Positions 32,784 to 40,663 of a stretch of 64,000 nt of DNA are shown here, piece after piece; the stretch's first letter is position 1, and each line of letters starts with the position of its first letter. The translations under genes and the position numbers were made by a program. Source of the DNA: Hominiventricola aquisgranensis (GTDB lineage: Bacteria > Bacillota > Clostridia > Lachnospirales > Lachnospiraceae); the NCBI RefSeq assembly GCF_040096225.1, contig NZ_JBBMFC010000011.1, positions 39,761 through 103,760 on the forward strand, in the 5' to 3' direction. Under the pieces are notes generated by a model. The model was not told the DNA's origin and did no database searches. It worked only from the letters and a program-made list of their open reading frames with translations.

Positions 32784-34068
32784 TGTATGATACCTCCGCC
32801 AATGCCTCAAACAGTCTGCGCACCCCCGCGTAACCAAAAGGCTGCTGTTCCTCATTCCATCGCACATTCGGACATTCTTTATGATAATATCCCGCATCTT
32901 TTCCAATGGTCAGATTGACCCCTGACTGAATTCCGTCATAATACAGCATAGTTGGTTCCAGATTGGAAAATACTTTTGTCTCTTGACTTATCTTCGCCAG
33001 CTGTTTTACATAGACGAAATTTTCTCCTGATAAAGTTCCATAAATCTCCGGCACACGGAATCCGTAGCGAACCAGCGCAAGTGCCAGTTCAAATGGATCT
33101 GCGTTCATCCACTCTCCAACGGCAAAGGATGCTTCAGGATTCAGTTCCCGGAATTTTATGATAGCATCCTCCGCTGCCTTACGCGGTGCTTCATCATCGA
33201 ACTGTACTCCCAGTGCCGCCCCAAAAGCTTGATACTGGCTGGCAATTTTGTCAGTCTGATAAAGTCTTCTAAGCTCGATATAGGGAATTTTCAACCGGTC
33301 ATGAAAATCTTCTGCTGCGAATCGCGCTTCCGGGTGCAATACCAGATTAAAATTTGCTTCTGCCATAGTCTGATATTCTGCGTAATCCCTGCACCTGGAG
33401 ATCTCATGAATGGTTTTCACACCCGCTCCGCGAAGTAACCCATACAGCTCACAATCGTCAATCAGCGGCGAAAAATATCCCAGCAGATTTACCACATTTC
33501 CTTTTTTCTTCTTCGGTTCCAGCAGAGAATAGATGGACTGCCGTACATGCACCATGGGTGGCTTCCTGCCCTCTCTGGTCAATGCATACATATAACAGGG
33601 TCTCACTGGAATTCCCACAGACTCCTCTGCCTTATGACAGACGCGCTCCATATCCGTGCCAAGCAGTGCATCCACGCAGGTGATACAGATCATTACAACC
33701 GATGGCTTTTTCTCAAGACCTTCACAGATCTCCGCCACAGCCTTCGGAATCTTTTTCAAATGTCTTCCTGTCACAATATCCGTCTCGTCCATCAGCAGAT
33801 AATAAAACCGGTCATGATATGCCCGCATGGAACTGAGAACTGACGTATTGCGTCCACAGCATCCCGGAGATACGATCAGCATAATGGAATCTGGCACTGC
33901 CAGTCCTGCTCGTTTGACACCAAATCCTTCGGCTCCCGGCGAGTTGAATGCCAGCGTGGCTGGAGAACTGTAGATCAGATGCGTATGAGATATCAACTGC
34001 TGCGGAATGTTATTTTTTCCCAGCTCATCCAGCTCTTTTACCGTACAAAAATAAGCTTCCTGTCTCAT
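32770..34068 (-). CDS. Nitrogenase component 1-like protein, D-type, pair 1
   Basis: A 432-residue component 1-like protein. The start ATG 34068 (MRQEAYFCTVKELDEL) overlaps the NifH-like stop as ATGA. The cysteines of interest are C70/C71 in IVSPGCCGRN and C128/C131 in MICITCVDALLGTDM; two of these with one from the K-type partner would give the three-cysteine cluster site of BchN-like complexes. The region SLLGY/NLLGYFSPLIDDCELYGLL resembles the second Rossmann domain of component 1 proteins. It most likely forms a heteromer with the following gene and is reduced by the NifH-like protein. The substrate is unknown. Confidence 0.88.
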   Translation of the reverse strand: MRQEAYFCTVKELDELGKNNIPQQLISHTHLIYSSPATLAFNSPGAEGFGVKRAGLAVPDSIMLIVSPGCCGRNTSVLSSMRAYHDRFYYLLMDETDIVTGRHLKKIPKAVAEICEGLEKKPSVVMICITCVDALLGTDMERVCHKAEESVGIPVRPCYMYALTREGRKPPMVHVRQSIYSLLEPKKKKGNVVNLLGYFSPLIDDCELYGLLRGAGVKTIHEISRCRDYAEYQTMAEANFNLVLHPEARFAAEDFHDRLKIPYIELRRLYQTDKIASQYQAFGAALGVQFDDEAPRKAAEDAIIKFRELNPEASFAVGEWMNADPFELALALVRYGFRVPEIYGTLSGENFVYVKQLAKISQETKVFSNLEPTMLYYDGIQSGVNLTIGKDAGYYHKECPNVRWNEEQQPFGYAGVRRLFEALAEVSYNERA

Positions 34069-34826
34069 GCACCTTCCTCTTCTTTCCACAGCAGTGCCGC
34101 AAGGTCAAAGAAACATTTACTGATCCTGGAAGTTGGATCTCCTTCGATCACCGTCTTTCCCTGCTCTTCCCAGTGGATGATCTCATCACTTCGTGGCACC
34201 TCTCCCACGATGGGTACTCCGATCTTCTCTGAAAATGCCTGTACTTTCTCTGTCTCATTTTCTACATTTCTGTGATTTAACACGATTCCAAATACCCGGG
34301 CATAACTGCGATCCTCAAAGTTTCGAACTGCACTGGAAATATTATTGGCGGCATACAATGCCATTTTCTCCCCGGATGTAACGATCAGGACTTTATCCGC
34401 ATATCCTTCTCGAATAGGTGCTGCAAATCCGCCGCATACCACATCACCCAAGACATCGTACAAAACCACATCTGGTTTATAATGTTCAAATAATTCCATA
34501 TCTTCCAACAACTGAAATGTTGCAATAATGCCTCGCCCAGCACAGCCAAGTCCCGGTGTCGGACCTCCGGTCTCAATACAGAGGATCCCCCCATAACCCT
34601 CTTTAGAAATCTGCGAAAGATCATCTGGCTCCTCATCTTCTTCTCTCATGTAATTCATCACCGGGCGAAGCGGCTCACCCCCAAGTAAATTGATGGTAGA
34701 ATCTGCTTTCGGATCACACCCGATCTGAATAACACGTTTCCCCATAGTGGCAAATGCCGCCGCCAGATTCGAAGTTACCGTAGATTTTCCGATTCCACCC
34801 TTTCCATATACTGCTACCTTTAACAT
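34065..34826 (-). CDS. NifH-like ATP-dependent reductase
   Basis: A 253-residue homodimeric P-loop iron protein of the NifH/BchL/CfbC family. P-loop GKGGIGKST is at residues 8-16, switch-like DPKADST at 38-44, and the two cluster cysteines are C95 in GLGCAGRG and C131 in DVVCGGFA, matching C97/C132 of NifH. R98 is conserved. It would pass single electrons to the component 1-like complexes with ATP hydrolysis. It is slightly shorter than NifH (about 270-290). It is the first gene of the operon, with AGGAGGGG before the ATG, and is preceded by a terminator-like hairpin in the leader. Confidence 0.92.
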   Translation of the reverse strand: MLKVAVYGKGGIGKSTVTSNLAAAFATMGKRVIQIGCDPKADSTINLLGGEPLRPVMNYMREEDEEPDDLSQISKEGYGGILCIETGGPTPGLGCAGRGIIATFQLLEDMELFEHYKPDVVLYDVLGDVVCGGFAAPIREGYADKVLIVTSGEKMALYAANNISSAVRNFEDRSYARVFGIVLNHRNVENETEKVQAFSEKIGVPIVGEVPRSDEIIHWEEQGKTVIEGDPTSRISKCFFDLAALLWKEEEGA

Positions 34827-34856
34827 GTTCCCCTCCTGTTATTTTTCTACACAAAA

Positions 34857-34895
34857 AGAACCACTTTCCCGGCAGTTCGTCAGAAAAATGGTTCT
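34857..34895 (-). terminator. Intrinsic terminator in the leader of the NifH-like operon
   Basis: On the minus strand AGAACCA plus a T/C stretch (34895 down) pairs with GAAAG plus TGGTTCT (to 34857), giving about 12 bp with G-U pairs, followed by TTTTTGTG. The T run ends about 26 bases before the NifH-like ATG. Too little space remains for a separate normal promoter, so this is best read as an attenuator. Confidence 0.6.
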
Positions 34896-34903
34896 GTAAA
34901 ATC

Positions 34904-34969
34904 TTATTTCGCAACTATTCCTGCTCGGATCATCCTTGCCGTCAGAGTTCTCTTATTCATTTTTGCCAT
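34904..34969 (-). CDS. Short 21-codon ORF in the leader of the NifH-like operon
   Basis: ATG 34969 to TAA 34904 encodes a basic peptide containing NKRTLTARMIRAGIV. The frame stays open upstream to about 35034 (SDSHIYRVFGEKDKM precedes it) without another good start. The end loosely resembles the last helix of LuxR-type HTH domains, so it may be a leader peptide or the remnant of a regulator. It ends nine bases before the terminator stem. Translation is unproven. Confidence 0.35.
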   Translation of the reverse strand: MAKMNKRTLTARMIRAGIVAK

Positions 34970-35030
34970 CTTGTCTTTTTCACCAAATACTCTGTAGATG
35001 TGTGAATCAGATATAGTAATTTCATTGATT

Positions 35031-35059
35031 ATTTTATCATCTTAGATACGGATTATCAA
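35031..35059 (-). promoter_or_regulatory. Predicted promoter of the nif-like/hyp operon
   Basis: On the minus strand TTGATA (35059-35054) and TAAAAT (35036-35031) are 17 bases apart. Transcription from about 35024 would give a 200-base leader containing the short ORF and the terminator before the NifH-like gene. The rest of 34970-35119 is AT-rich without another supported gene. Confidence 0.5.
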
Positions 35060-35119
35060 GAAAATTGCAGTATATTGCTTGTATAAATGTTGTCGTGGCA
35101 TCAAACGTGTATATACATT

Positions 35120-35977
35120 TTATAAGTCATACTCCTCATATAACTTTTCTCTGTATGAGTCATCTGATATCGCTTTTTTCAATTCCTCCATCCGTCCGGT
35201 ATTCATCAATTTTTCATATAAACTGTTCACTCGTTTTTCCCCACGTTTTTCTCCTCTTGCTTCTCCATTCTTAAAAGAACTACTCATCTGTGAATTATAA
35301 TCCCGAATAGCTTTTTGTCTCGCCTCATATTCCAGTTTTTTTCTTTCATCGGCACTAAGCTTCTGCAGAACTTCATAGGCTTCGTTAATATAAGTATCCT
35401 CTCCTGCCATCTTTTCAAAGTCCTCCTTCTTTTCCGCGGAAAGAAACCGCATCCATTTGATAATCAACGGCTCATCCTTCTTCTCTGGCGGAAGTTTCTT
35501 CAACTCCAGCACATAAATATCCAGAAGATCCGTATACTTCTGTTTTGTTTTTAAGTCGCAAAATGCTATCTCACGAAAGCACTCCTGATCTTTCGGAAAT
35601 AGATTAAAATTCAAAATACTGACATGTGCACATTGTTTTAAATTTTCGTAACTTTCTCCTTCTTTAATCTGTTCAGTATACATTTTACTCAGATAAAAAA
35701 TGATTCTTTTATCCCAAAATGCAAATGGTGCCACCTGCATTTCCAGATCCATCTGTGAGCCATTCCAAAGCTTTACACGAACATCCAAGATACCATATTT
35801 TCCATCTTCGCTGTCTTTACTAAGAATTGTAGGCATTAATATAGTTTCTTTGATTTCTTCTGGAGCTTTATTTAGAACTGCTGCCACAAATCCTTTTCTG
35901 ATCTCCGGATAGGCCAATAATTCCTTAAAACAATAGTCTACAGTCGGGGACATCAGAAAGTTAGCATTCTTTTTCAT
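35120..35977 (-). CDS. Rpn family recombination-promoting nuclease/putative transposase
   Basis: A 285-residue Rpn/PD-(D/E)XK nuclease family protein. ATG 35977 (MKKNANFLMSPTVDYCFKEL) has GAAAGGAG upstream. The N-terminal FKELLAYPEIRKGFVAAVLN block and the nuclease core GILDVRVKLWNGSQMDLEMQ (Asp ... Glu-x-Gln) are typical. The core is followed by KRIIFYLSKMYTEQIKEGESY and a basic C-terminal coil with an EARGEKRGEKR run. Members of this family act in recombination or phage defence in E. coli; the role here is unknown. It lies downstream of the promoter region of the nif-like operon, on the same strand, as a separate gene. Confidence 0.85.
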   Translation of the reverse strand: MKKNANFLMSPTVDYCFKELLAYPEIRKGFVAAVLNKAPEEIKETILMPTILSKDSEDGKYGILDVRVKLWNGSQMDLEMQVAPFAFWDKRIIFYLSKMYTEQIKEGESYENLKQCAHVSILNFNLFPKDQECFREIAFCDLKTKQKYTDLLDIYVLELKKLPPEKKDEPLIIKWMRFLSAEKKEDFEKMAGEDTYINEAYEVLQKLSADERKKLEYEARQKAIRDYNSQMSSSFKNGEARGEKRGEKRVNSLYEKLMNTGRMEELKKAISDDSYREKLYEEYDL

Positions 35978-36221
35978 ATCTTTCTCCTTTCGTATTTGTA
36001 CAAAACAAATATTCAAAGAGAAAACTTCACTTACTTTTATCTTACCACAGGTTCTCTTTCTCGGAAAGCATCTTCTTCCCGTATCTGTTCTGTATAAAAT
36101 TGTATCATTATCGGGAATATTGCTTGATCAAAGCTCCGAGAATGAAATATGAATTAGTTAGATTTATTGTATGTTCAAAGAATAACATACAGATATATAA
36201 AAAGCAACATATATTTCAAAC

Positions 36222-36244
36222 GACGGCAGAAAAATTCTGCCGTC
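36222..36244. terminator. Hairpin after the LprI-like lipoprotein operon
   Basis: GACGGCAGAA (36222-36231) and TTCTGCCGTC (36235-36244) form a perfect 10-bp stem with a 3-base loop, 15 bases after the stop of the lipoprotein gene. A T run follows on the plus strand only. The surrounding 35978-36221 contains no supported gene. Confidence 0.55.
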
Positions 36245-36258
36245 ATACATTTTTTACT

Positions 36259-37173
36259 CTAATGGCAAACAATCACATCGTCCATAACATCTAACGATGT
36301 TCCATATGCAAGGTTCAGTGCTCCTGACTGGTCAAATGAGAGTTCATAGCAATCGTCATATCCATCTCTTTCGATCTTGAAAATAATCGTATCTTCTGTA
36401 TAACCATATACATCAAGATCTGATAAGATACCTCCACCTGTGACCCAGACCGTCCAACTGCTTCCTTTCACTCCATAATCACAGTCTTCAGATTTAGCAA
36501 CACCAACACATGCACCACGGCGTTCGTCAAAGATCCATTGCCCTTCAAACTTTGCAAAAACATCATCCAAATTAAGATTACTTGCATCTATACTCTTCTG
36601 AATCTCAAGCGGAATCGAGAAAGATTCCTTTCTTGCATCAGCCAGATATCCGGCAAGGATGTATGCTCTCGCACGAGTTATTTCCTCTGCGACGGTATTT
36701 TCCAACTGCGGCTGAAGGCTTCCACCATTAACCTCCATACCGACACCTTTTACACGTGCTTCTTTTTGCTTGATCCATGCCCGCTGTTCTTCCAGCACCT
36801 TTGCTTTCGTTTCCGCATCCAGTTCATCGCTCAATCTGCTCCATAAGGAATTCAGTTCATCATCCCAGAGTTGATACCATTGTGCTGTGGTCTGATTCAT
36901 GTCCGCTTGCCCCATGCTGCTCCAGTCAGCATTTTCATATCCGATGGACTGCTCCTCTATCTTTGCAAGCTCCTTCTGAATATCACCAACCTCATCAGTC
37001 TCTTCTGTTTCAGTGTCAGTCTTTGCATCTTCTCCATCTTCAATCTCTGTATTCTCTGTAGACTGGGGCTGTATCTGCTCCTGCTGTTCCTTCTCTTGTT
37101 TTGGTTCCTCTTTTGCACTGCATCCACTGCATAAAAGCATGATCATAATTCCAAATAATACTACTCTTTTCAT
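36259..37173 (-). CDS. Lipoprotein with LprI-like (DUF1311) domain
   Basis: A 304-residue lipoprotein: MKRVVLFGIMIMLLCSGC gives lipobox CSGC, followed by a Glu/Gln/Thr-rich linker to about residue 70. Residues 85-175 resemble the lysozyme inhibitor LprI/DUF1311 domain (NQTTAQWYQLWDDELNSLWS, then EEQRAWIKQKEARV). A beta-rich C-terminal domain begins near FEGQWIFDERRGACVGVA. DUF1311 proteins often sit at the cell surface in stress or host interaction, but the function here is unknown. The ATG overlaps the stop of the small membrane protein upstream, so the two are coupled. Confidence 0.8.
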   Translation of the reverse strand: MKRVVLFGIMIMLLCSGCSAKEEPKQEKEQQEQIQPQSTENTEIEDGEDAKTDTETEETDEVGDIQKELAKIEEQSIGYENADWSSMGQADMNQTTAQWYQLWDDELNSLWSRLSDELDAETKAKVLEEQRAWIKQKEARVKGVGMEVNGGSLQPQLENTVAEEITRARAYILAGYLADARKESFSIPLEIQKSIDASNLNLDDVFAKFEGQWIFDERRGACVGVAKSEDCDYGVKGSSWTVWVTGGGILSDLDVYGYTEDTIIFKIERDGYDDCYELSFDQSGALNLAYGTSLDVMDDVIVCH

Positions 37174-37415
37174 TTGTGATTCATTCTCTCCCTGATATCC
37201 TGAAATACTCCATATCCCAGAAATAAAATTCCAACTACTAATGCTACGGTCGCAGCCATCAGCAGAAGTGGCCCCTCATACTCCAGACCTGCTGCAAACA
37301 GTCCCGCATTCCAGGATGTTACATGGCTCATAAAGATTGCTGCTGTCAGATAATATACTGAAATTAAAATCGCAGCTATCAGACAGAAAATTGCACCAAT
37401 TCCTTTATTGTTCAT
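37170..37415 (-). CDS. Small two-helix membrane protein
   Basis: An 81-residue protein with two membrane helices (about residues 7-28 and 48-70) and a short basic tail (DIRERMNHK). I recognise no family. It overlaps the LprI-like lipoprotein gene by four bases (ATGA), so the two probably act together at the membrane. The ATG at 37415 has a GGAGG ribosome binding site upstream. Confidence 0.72.
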   Translation of the reverse strand: MNNKGIGAIFCLIAAILISVYYLTAAIFMSHVTSWNAGLFAAGLEYEGPLLLMAATVALVVGILFLGYGVFQDIRERMNHK

Positions 37416-37494
37416 GTTTTAATTCCTCCTTTATCCTCTGACTCTCCTGTTCTCATTATACTACATCCTATACCATTCATCCTTCGTCATATCA

Positions 37495-37899
37495 TCACCA
37501 CAAATCGTATGGTTTCATGGTTTCTGAATTTCGATATTCATGTTTCTCATAATATCCTATCAGCTTACCCTCATCTCTGAGTGCCACCATGTAAACATCT
37601 TTATTCTGTTTCTCATTGTGAAAAGTATAGACGATATTATGACTTTCATCTACTGCAAACCAATCCACTACCTGCCTTATTTTATCCCTGGATTCTGGAT
37701 TATGACAATCTAACAGACTTCTTCCAATAAGTTTATCGCCACCTCGCTTCGCATAACTGATAACAGCTGCCGGATTCATGTAAATAATCTCATGTTTAAG
37801 ATTGCATATAACAACGGATGCCCTGTCCTGATCAACAATACTCTTATAAAAGCTGACATCTATCTTTTTATGTATTTTGGGGTTCTTACTTTTTTCCAT
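37495..37899 (-). CDS. Stand-alone PAS domain protein
   Basis: A 134-residue single PAS domain: ASVVICNLKHEIIYMNPAAVISYAKRGGDKLIGRSLLDCHNP is the typical PAS core beginning, and the beta-strand end is KDVYMVALRDEGKLIGYYEKHEYR. No kinase, HTH or other output domain is attached, so it must work through a partner or bind a small ligand. It starts 14 bases after the stop of the PNPOx-family gene and probably shares its transcript. A link between flavin chemistry and PAS sensing is speculation. Confidence 0.82.
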   Translation of the reverse strand: MEKSKNPKIHKKIDVSFYKSIVDQDRASVVICNLKHEIIYMNPAAVISYAKRGGDKLIGRSLLDCHNPESRDKIRQVVDWFAVDESHNIVYTFHNEKQNKDVYMVALRDEGKLIGYYEKHEYRNSETMKPYDLW

Positions 37900-37912
37900 C
37901 TTCAGCTATCCT

Positions 37913-38305
37913 TTAAAACTTCACTATTTCCGGTTCGTGTGTAAATGATGAGAATGTAGCTGTCGCATTTTTTAAATAGAACACCTCTGTATTTCCATCA
38001 TCTGCTGAATACATATTCTGTAAAGATGGATAAGCATCGAGCATAGACTGTCTTGCTTCTCTTCTGTCATCTTCTACAAGTTCTCCGGCTACACGAAGCC
38101 ACTCGCCATTTTTAAATGCGCAGATTTCTACCTTCGGGTTTGCATGAATCTGCTTTGAAACATCCTTTACCTTTCCAGTCTGAATATACAGCTTCCCTTC
38201 AAAAATGTGTGCTGTTCCAAAAGGTCTTACTCTTGGCTGGTCACCTTCTACTGTTGCCAAATAATATGTCTCTGCTTCTTTTAAAAATTGTACTACTCGT
38301 TCCAT
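37913..38305 (-). CDS. Pyridoxamine 5'-phosphate oxidase-family (PNPOx-like) protein
   Basis: A 130-residue split-barrel flavin/F420-type protein: YYLATVEGDQPRVRPFGTA and the GKVKDVSKQIHANPKVEICAF block are diagnostic of the PNPOx-like family, which bind FMN and reduce diverse substrates. ATG 38305 (MERVVQFLKEAE) has GGAGG nine bases upstream and is preferred over a GTG six codons earlier. Short clostridial members of this group include nitroreductase-like (NimA-related) proteins; the substrate is not predictable. Confidence 0.88.
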   Translation of the reverse strand: MERVVQFLKEAETYYLATVEGDQPRVRPFGTAHIFEGKLYIQTGKVKDVSKQIHANPKVEICAFKNGEWLRVAGELVEDDRREARQSMLDAYPSLQNMYSADDGNTEVFYLKNATATFSSFTHEPEIVKF

Positions 38306-38387
38306 GATGTAATCCTCCTGCACCTTTTTTTGTACCCTGGAATTAAAGATTTCTTAATAAGAATATGGAAAAAGCCCTTGCCAGTTT

Positions 38388-39629
38388 CTACTGACAAATC
38401 CAGAGTTCGCCCCACACAGAATTACATAAATCTATACAATATTCTATGGAAAACTCCGGATCCTGCGTAGTAATCTCATTTTCTGCTTCCAACTGTTCGG
38501 TGTAATCATCCAGAAAATAAGCCGACACGCTGCCTGGCTCTGATGTCACATGACTGACCAGCGGACGAACTCCATAATCAATGACCTTCACTTCACCGGT
38601 ATCATCCTTGGAAATGGTTACTTCTGCCATACCGCCTACCATACGGTTAGCAATTCCTTCTCCGATTCCAGAAGTCCAGTTCACAAAATTACCCAGTGAA
38701 TAGTAGACCAGCATTTCATGCCCCGTCTCTTCATCTGTTACCCATTCAACTGGCTCGATCACATGAGGATGGGTTCCCAGAACCAGATTTGCGCCATTTT
38801 TCAGAAAAATTTGTGTCCACTTTTCCTGCATATCATCTGGTGTCAACCGATATTCTGTTCCCCAGTGTGGACACACGATTGTAAAATCTGCCAGTTCTTC
38901 TGCTCTTTGAATGTCTGCAGCCACCTGTTCCTCATCCAACAGATCCACCGCATAAGGCATATCCGATGGAAGTGCGATTCCATTGGTTCCATATGTATAG
39001 TTCAGAACAGCAACCTTCATATCCGGCAGCTCTATAATTGATGGATCTGCGCCACGGGATGTGGAGGTTTCTTCCGTATCATGAATTCCAAGAACCGTGA
39101 TCTGCGGATATTGCTCTTTCCAATGTTCCGCACAGTTTACAAGTCCTGCACGCCCTTTGTCCATGGCATGATTGGTTGCATGACAGATCACATCAAATCC
39201 AGCATCCACCAGGGCATCACTAAGGCTGAAGTCCGCATTGAAACACGGATAACCGCTAATGCCAAGCTCCTCGCCACCGATGATCACCTCCTGATTCACC
39301 AGTGCCAGATCTGCTGATGCAATCTCGTCCTTCGTATGTGCAAACAACGAACTATAATCATAACTTCCATCTGCCTGTCTGCAATTTTCCTCTATGGGAG
39401 TATGTAACAGCACATCTCCTACCATGATGATCCTGTATTCATCTGATACTTCCAATACTGGTTCTTCTGTCTCCGGAACAGCATCCTGCACTTCCGCTTC
39501 CATATCTTCTTCGACCACAGGAATGCTGACTGCGGATGGCTGGTCTGATACGGCATTATCTGATCTCGCACAGCCAGATAAACAAATGATTGCCAGTATA
39601 CAAGCAAAAAGTAATGTACTTTTCTTCAT
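38388..39629 (-). CDS. CapA-family (PGA_cap) metallophosphatase-like lipoprotein
   Basis: A 413-residue lipoprotein: MKKSTLLFACILAIICLSGC has lipobox LSGC. The CapA/poly-gamma-glutamate synthesis domain follows with the calcineurin-type motifs MVGDVLLHTPIEE, NQEVIIGG, CHATNHAMDKGRAG, VCPHWGTEY and GTHPHVIEPVEW. The family is linked to capsule or poly-gamma-glutamate export, but most lone copies are of unknown role. No capB/C genes are near, so capsule synthesis is unlikely. Three 33-bp-spaced repeats lie 120-200 bases upstream (39751-39826) and may control it. Confidence 0.9.
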   Translation of the reverse strand: MKKSTLLFACILAIICLSGCARSDNAVSDQPSAVSIPVVEEDMEAEVQDAVPETEEPVLEVSDEYRIIMVGDVLLHTPIEENCRQADGSYDYSSLFAHTKDEIASADLALVNQEVIIGGEELGISGYPCFNADFSLSDALVDAGFDVICHATNHAMDKGRAGLVNCAEHWKEQYPQITVLGIHDTEETSTSRGADPSIIELPDMKVAVLNYTYGTNGIALPSDMPYAVDLLDEEQVAADIQRAEELADFTIVCPHWGTEYRLTPDDMQEKWTQIFLKNGANLVLGTHPHVIEPVEWVTDEETGHEMLVYYSLGNFVNWTSGIGEGIANRMVGGMAEVTISKDDTGEVKVIDYGVRPLVSHVTSEPGSVSAYFLDDYTEQLEAENEITTQDPEFSIEYCIDLCNSVWGELWICQ

Positions 39630-39750
39630 AAGTCACCTTTTTTCTGTTCTCATGCCTTTCTTCGCATCATTTATCCAGATATTCTTTTATTCTGTCAAAA
39701 TTTACATATGCATGTTTCTTATTTTATTATTTCAAAATGCTCGAGTCAAC

Positions 39751-39826
39751 ATTTTTCAGGCGGAGTTTTAGCTGTATATACACACTTTTCAGGACGTAAA
39801 TTTATGTTCCACATACATTTTTCAGG
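39751..39826. repeat. Three TTTTCAGG repeats at exact 33-bp spacing
   Basis: ATTTTTCAGG at 39751, ACTTTTCAGG at 39784 and ATTTTTCAGG at 39817 are each 33 bases apart, about three DNA turns, so they face the same side of the helix. They lie 122-198 bases upstream of the capA-like gene and downstream of the GDT1 gene. This spacing suggests a multi-site binding region for one regulator. No gene is supported in the rest of 39630-39885. Confidence 0.5.
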
Positions 39827-39885
39827 ATGTAAACATCTAATTTCAGTATTTCTTCCTTCAATTTTCCTATGATCTAATCATGACC

Positions 39886-40572
39886 CTATTTTGCCTTTTT
39901 CTCTCTTCTTATAAAAGGACGGACACAGATCGCAACAAAAACCGCCGATGCTGCCACAAGTACTGGCAACATCGGAATCGGACAGACATCTGTGCTGATG
40001 AGCTTCAAGCCCTGGAACAGTGTATATACACCGAACACAGAGAAGATTCCAAATGCCAGTGTGTTAAGCAGTCCCTCCGGTGTCTTGCTCTTCAGCAGAT
40101 AACCGGCCAGCATTCCTAAGATGTCTGCTGCAAAAAGTCCCAGAGAACAGGCGATCCATACAATCACTGCAACATTCATTCCTTCATTTGCACCAAATGT
40201 AATCGCAGTCAATTGTGTCTTATCTCCCAGTTCTGCTACGAAAAACGTGCAGAACACTGCAAGCGGGGCGAACTTGATCTTTGATCTACCGCCCTCTTCC
40301 TCTTCATCGTCATCATCACCGGCAATCGTCGATGCAGCAAAATAGAGAAATGCAAATGCTGCAATAACTTTGATGAGCCAGTCAGGAATAAATTCACTGA
40401 CAAATCCTCCAGCAAGAACGGCCAGTCCATTCAACACAAGGATTGCTGCAGCAGTTCCCAATATAATATCTCTTAACTTATACTTGGAAGTAAGAGCAAT
40501 GAGCATGAGCTGCGTTTTGTCTCCCATCTCCGCGATGAATTCCGTTAAAAACACTTTCAAAAATAATAACAT
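39886..40572 (-). CDS. GDT1/TMEM165 family divalent cation transporter
   Basis: A 228-residue membrane protein with two homologous three-helix halves, each carrying the family metal motif E-x-G-D-K-T (EFIAEMGDKTQL and FFVAELGDKTQL). The family exports Mn2+ (MneA in Vibrio) or exchanges Ca2+/Mn2+ with H+. An acidic loop DDDDEEEEGG separates the halves. ATG 40572 (MLLFLKVFLTEF) with AAAGGAG upstream is preferred over a start 22 codons earlier. I looked for a yybP-ykoY manganese riboswitch in the upstream 100 bases and did not see its conserved core. Confidence 0.9.
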   Translation of the reverse strand: MLLFLKVFLTEFIAEMGDKTQLMLIALTSKYKLRDIILGTAAAILVLNGLAVLAGGFVSEFIPDWLIKVIAAFAFLYFAASTIAGDDDDEEEEGGRSKIKFAPLAVFCTFFVAELGDKTQLTAITFGANEGMNVAVIVWIACSLGLFAADILGMLAGYLLKSKTPEGLLNTLAFGIFSVFGVYTLFQGLKLISTDVCPIPMLPVLVAASAVFVAICVRPFIRREKKAK

Positions 40573-40663
40573 CTGTCTACTCCTTTTGTCCTCCACATCA
40601 GTATCGTCAACCGAAACTATCGTTATCCCAAGTACCATTGACCATTAAAAAACCTCATATATA

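Noticed and set aside
24173..34826. Nitrogen fixation (nif) cluster
   Set aside because: NifB, NifE, NifN, NifV and NifU-type genes are absent, the component 1-like proteins (353-433 residues) are shorter than NifD/NifK, and cofactor ligands of NifD are not evident.
34857..34969. Intact LuxR-type regulator gene before the NifH-like gene
   Set aside because: Only the last 40 or so codons resemble such a domain; an in-frame stop precedes them and no HTH is present, so at most a remnant or leader peptide.
40573..40663. Manganese (yybP-ykoY) riboswitch upstream of the GDT1-type transporter
   Set aside because: The upstream 90 bases lack the conserved core and paired arms; they are followed by the racemase pseudogene.
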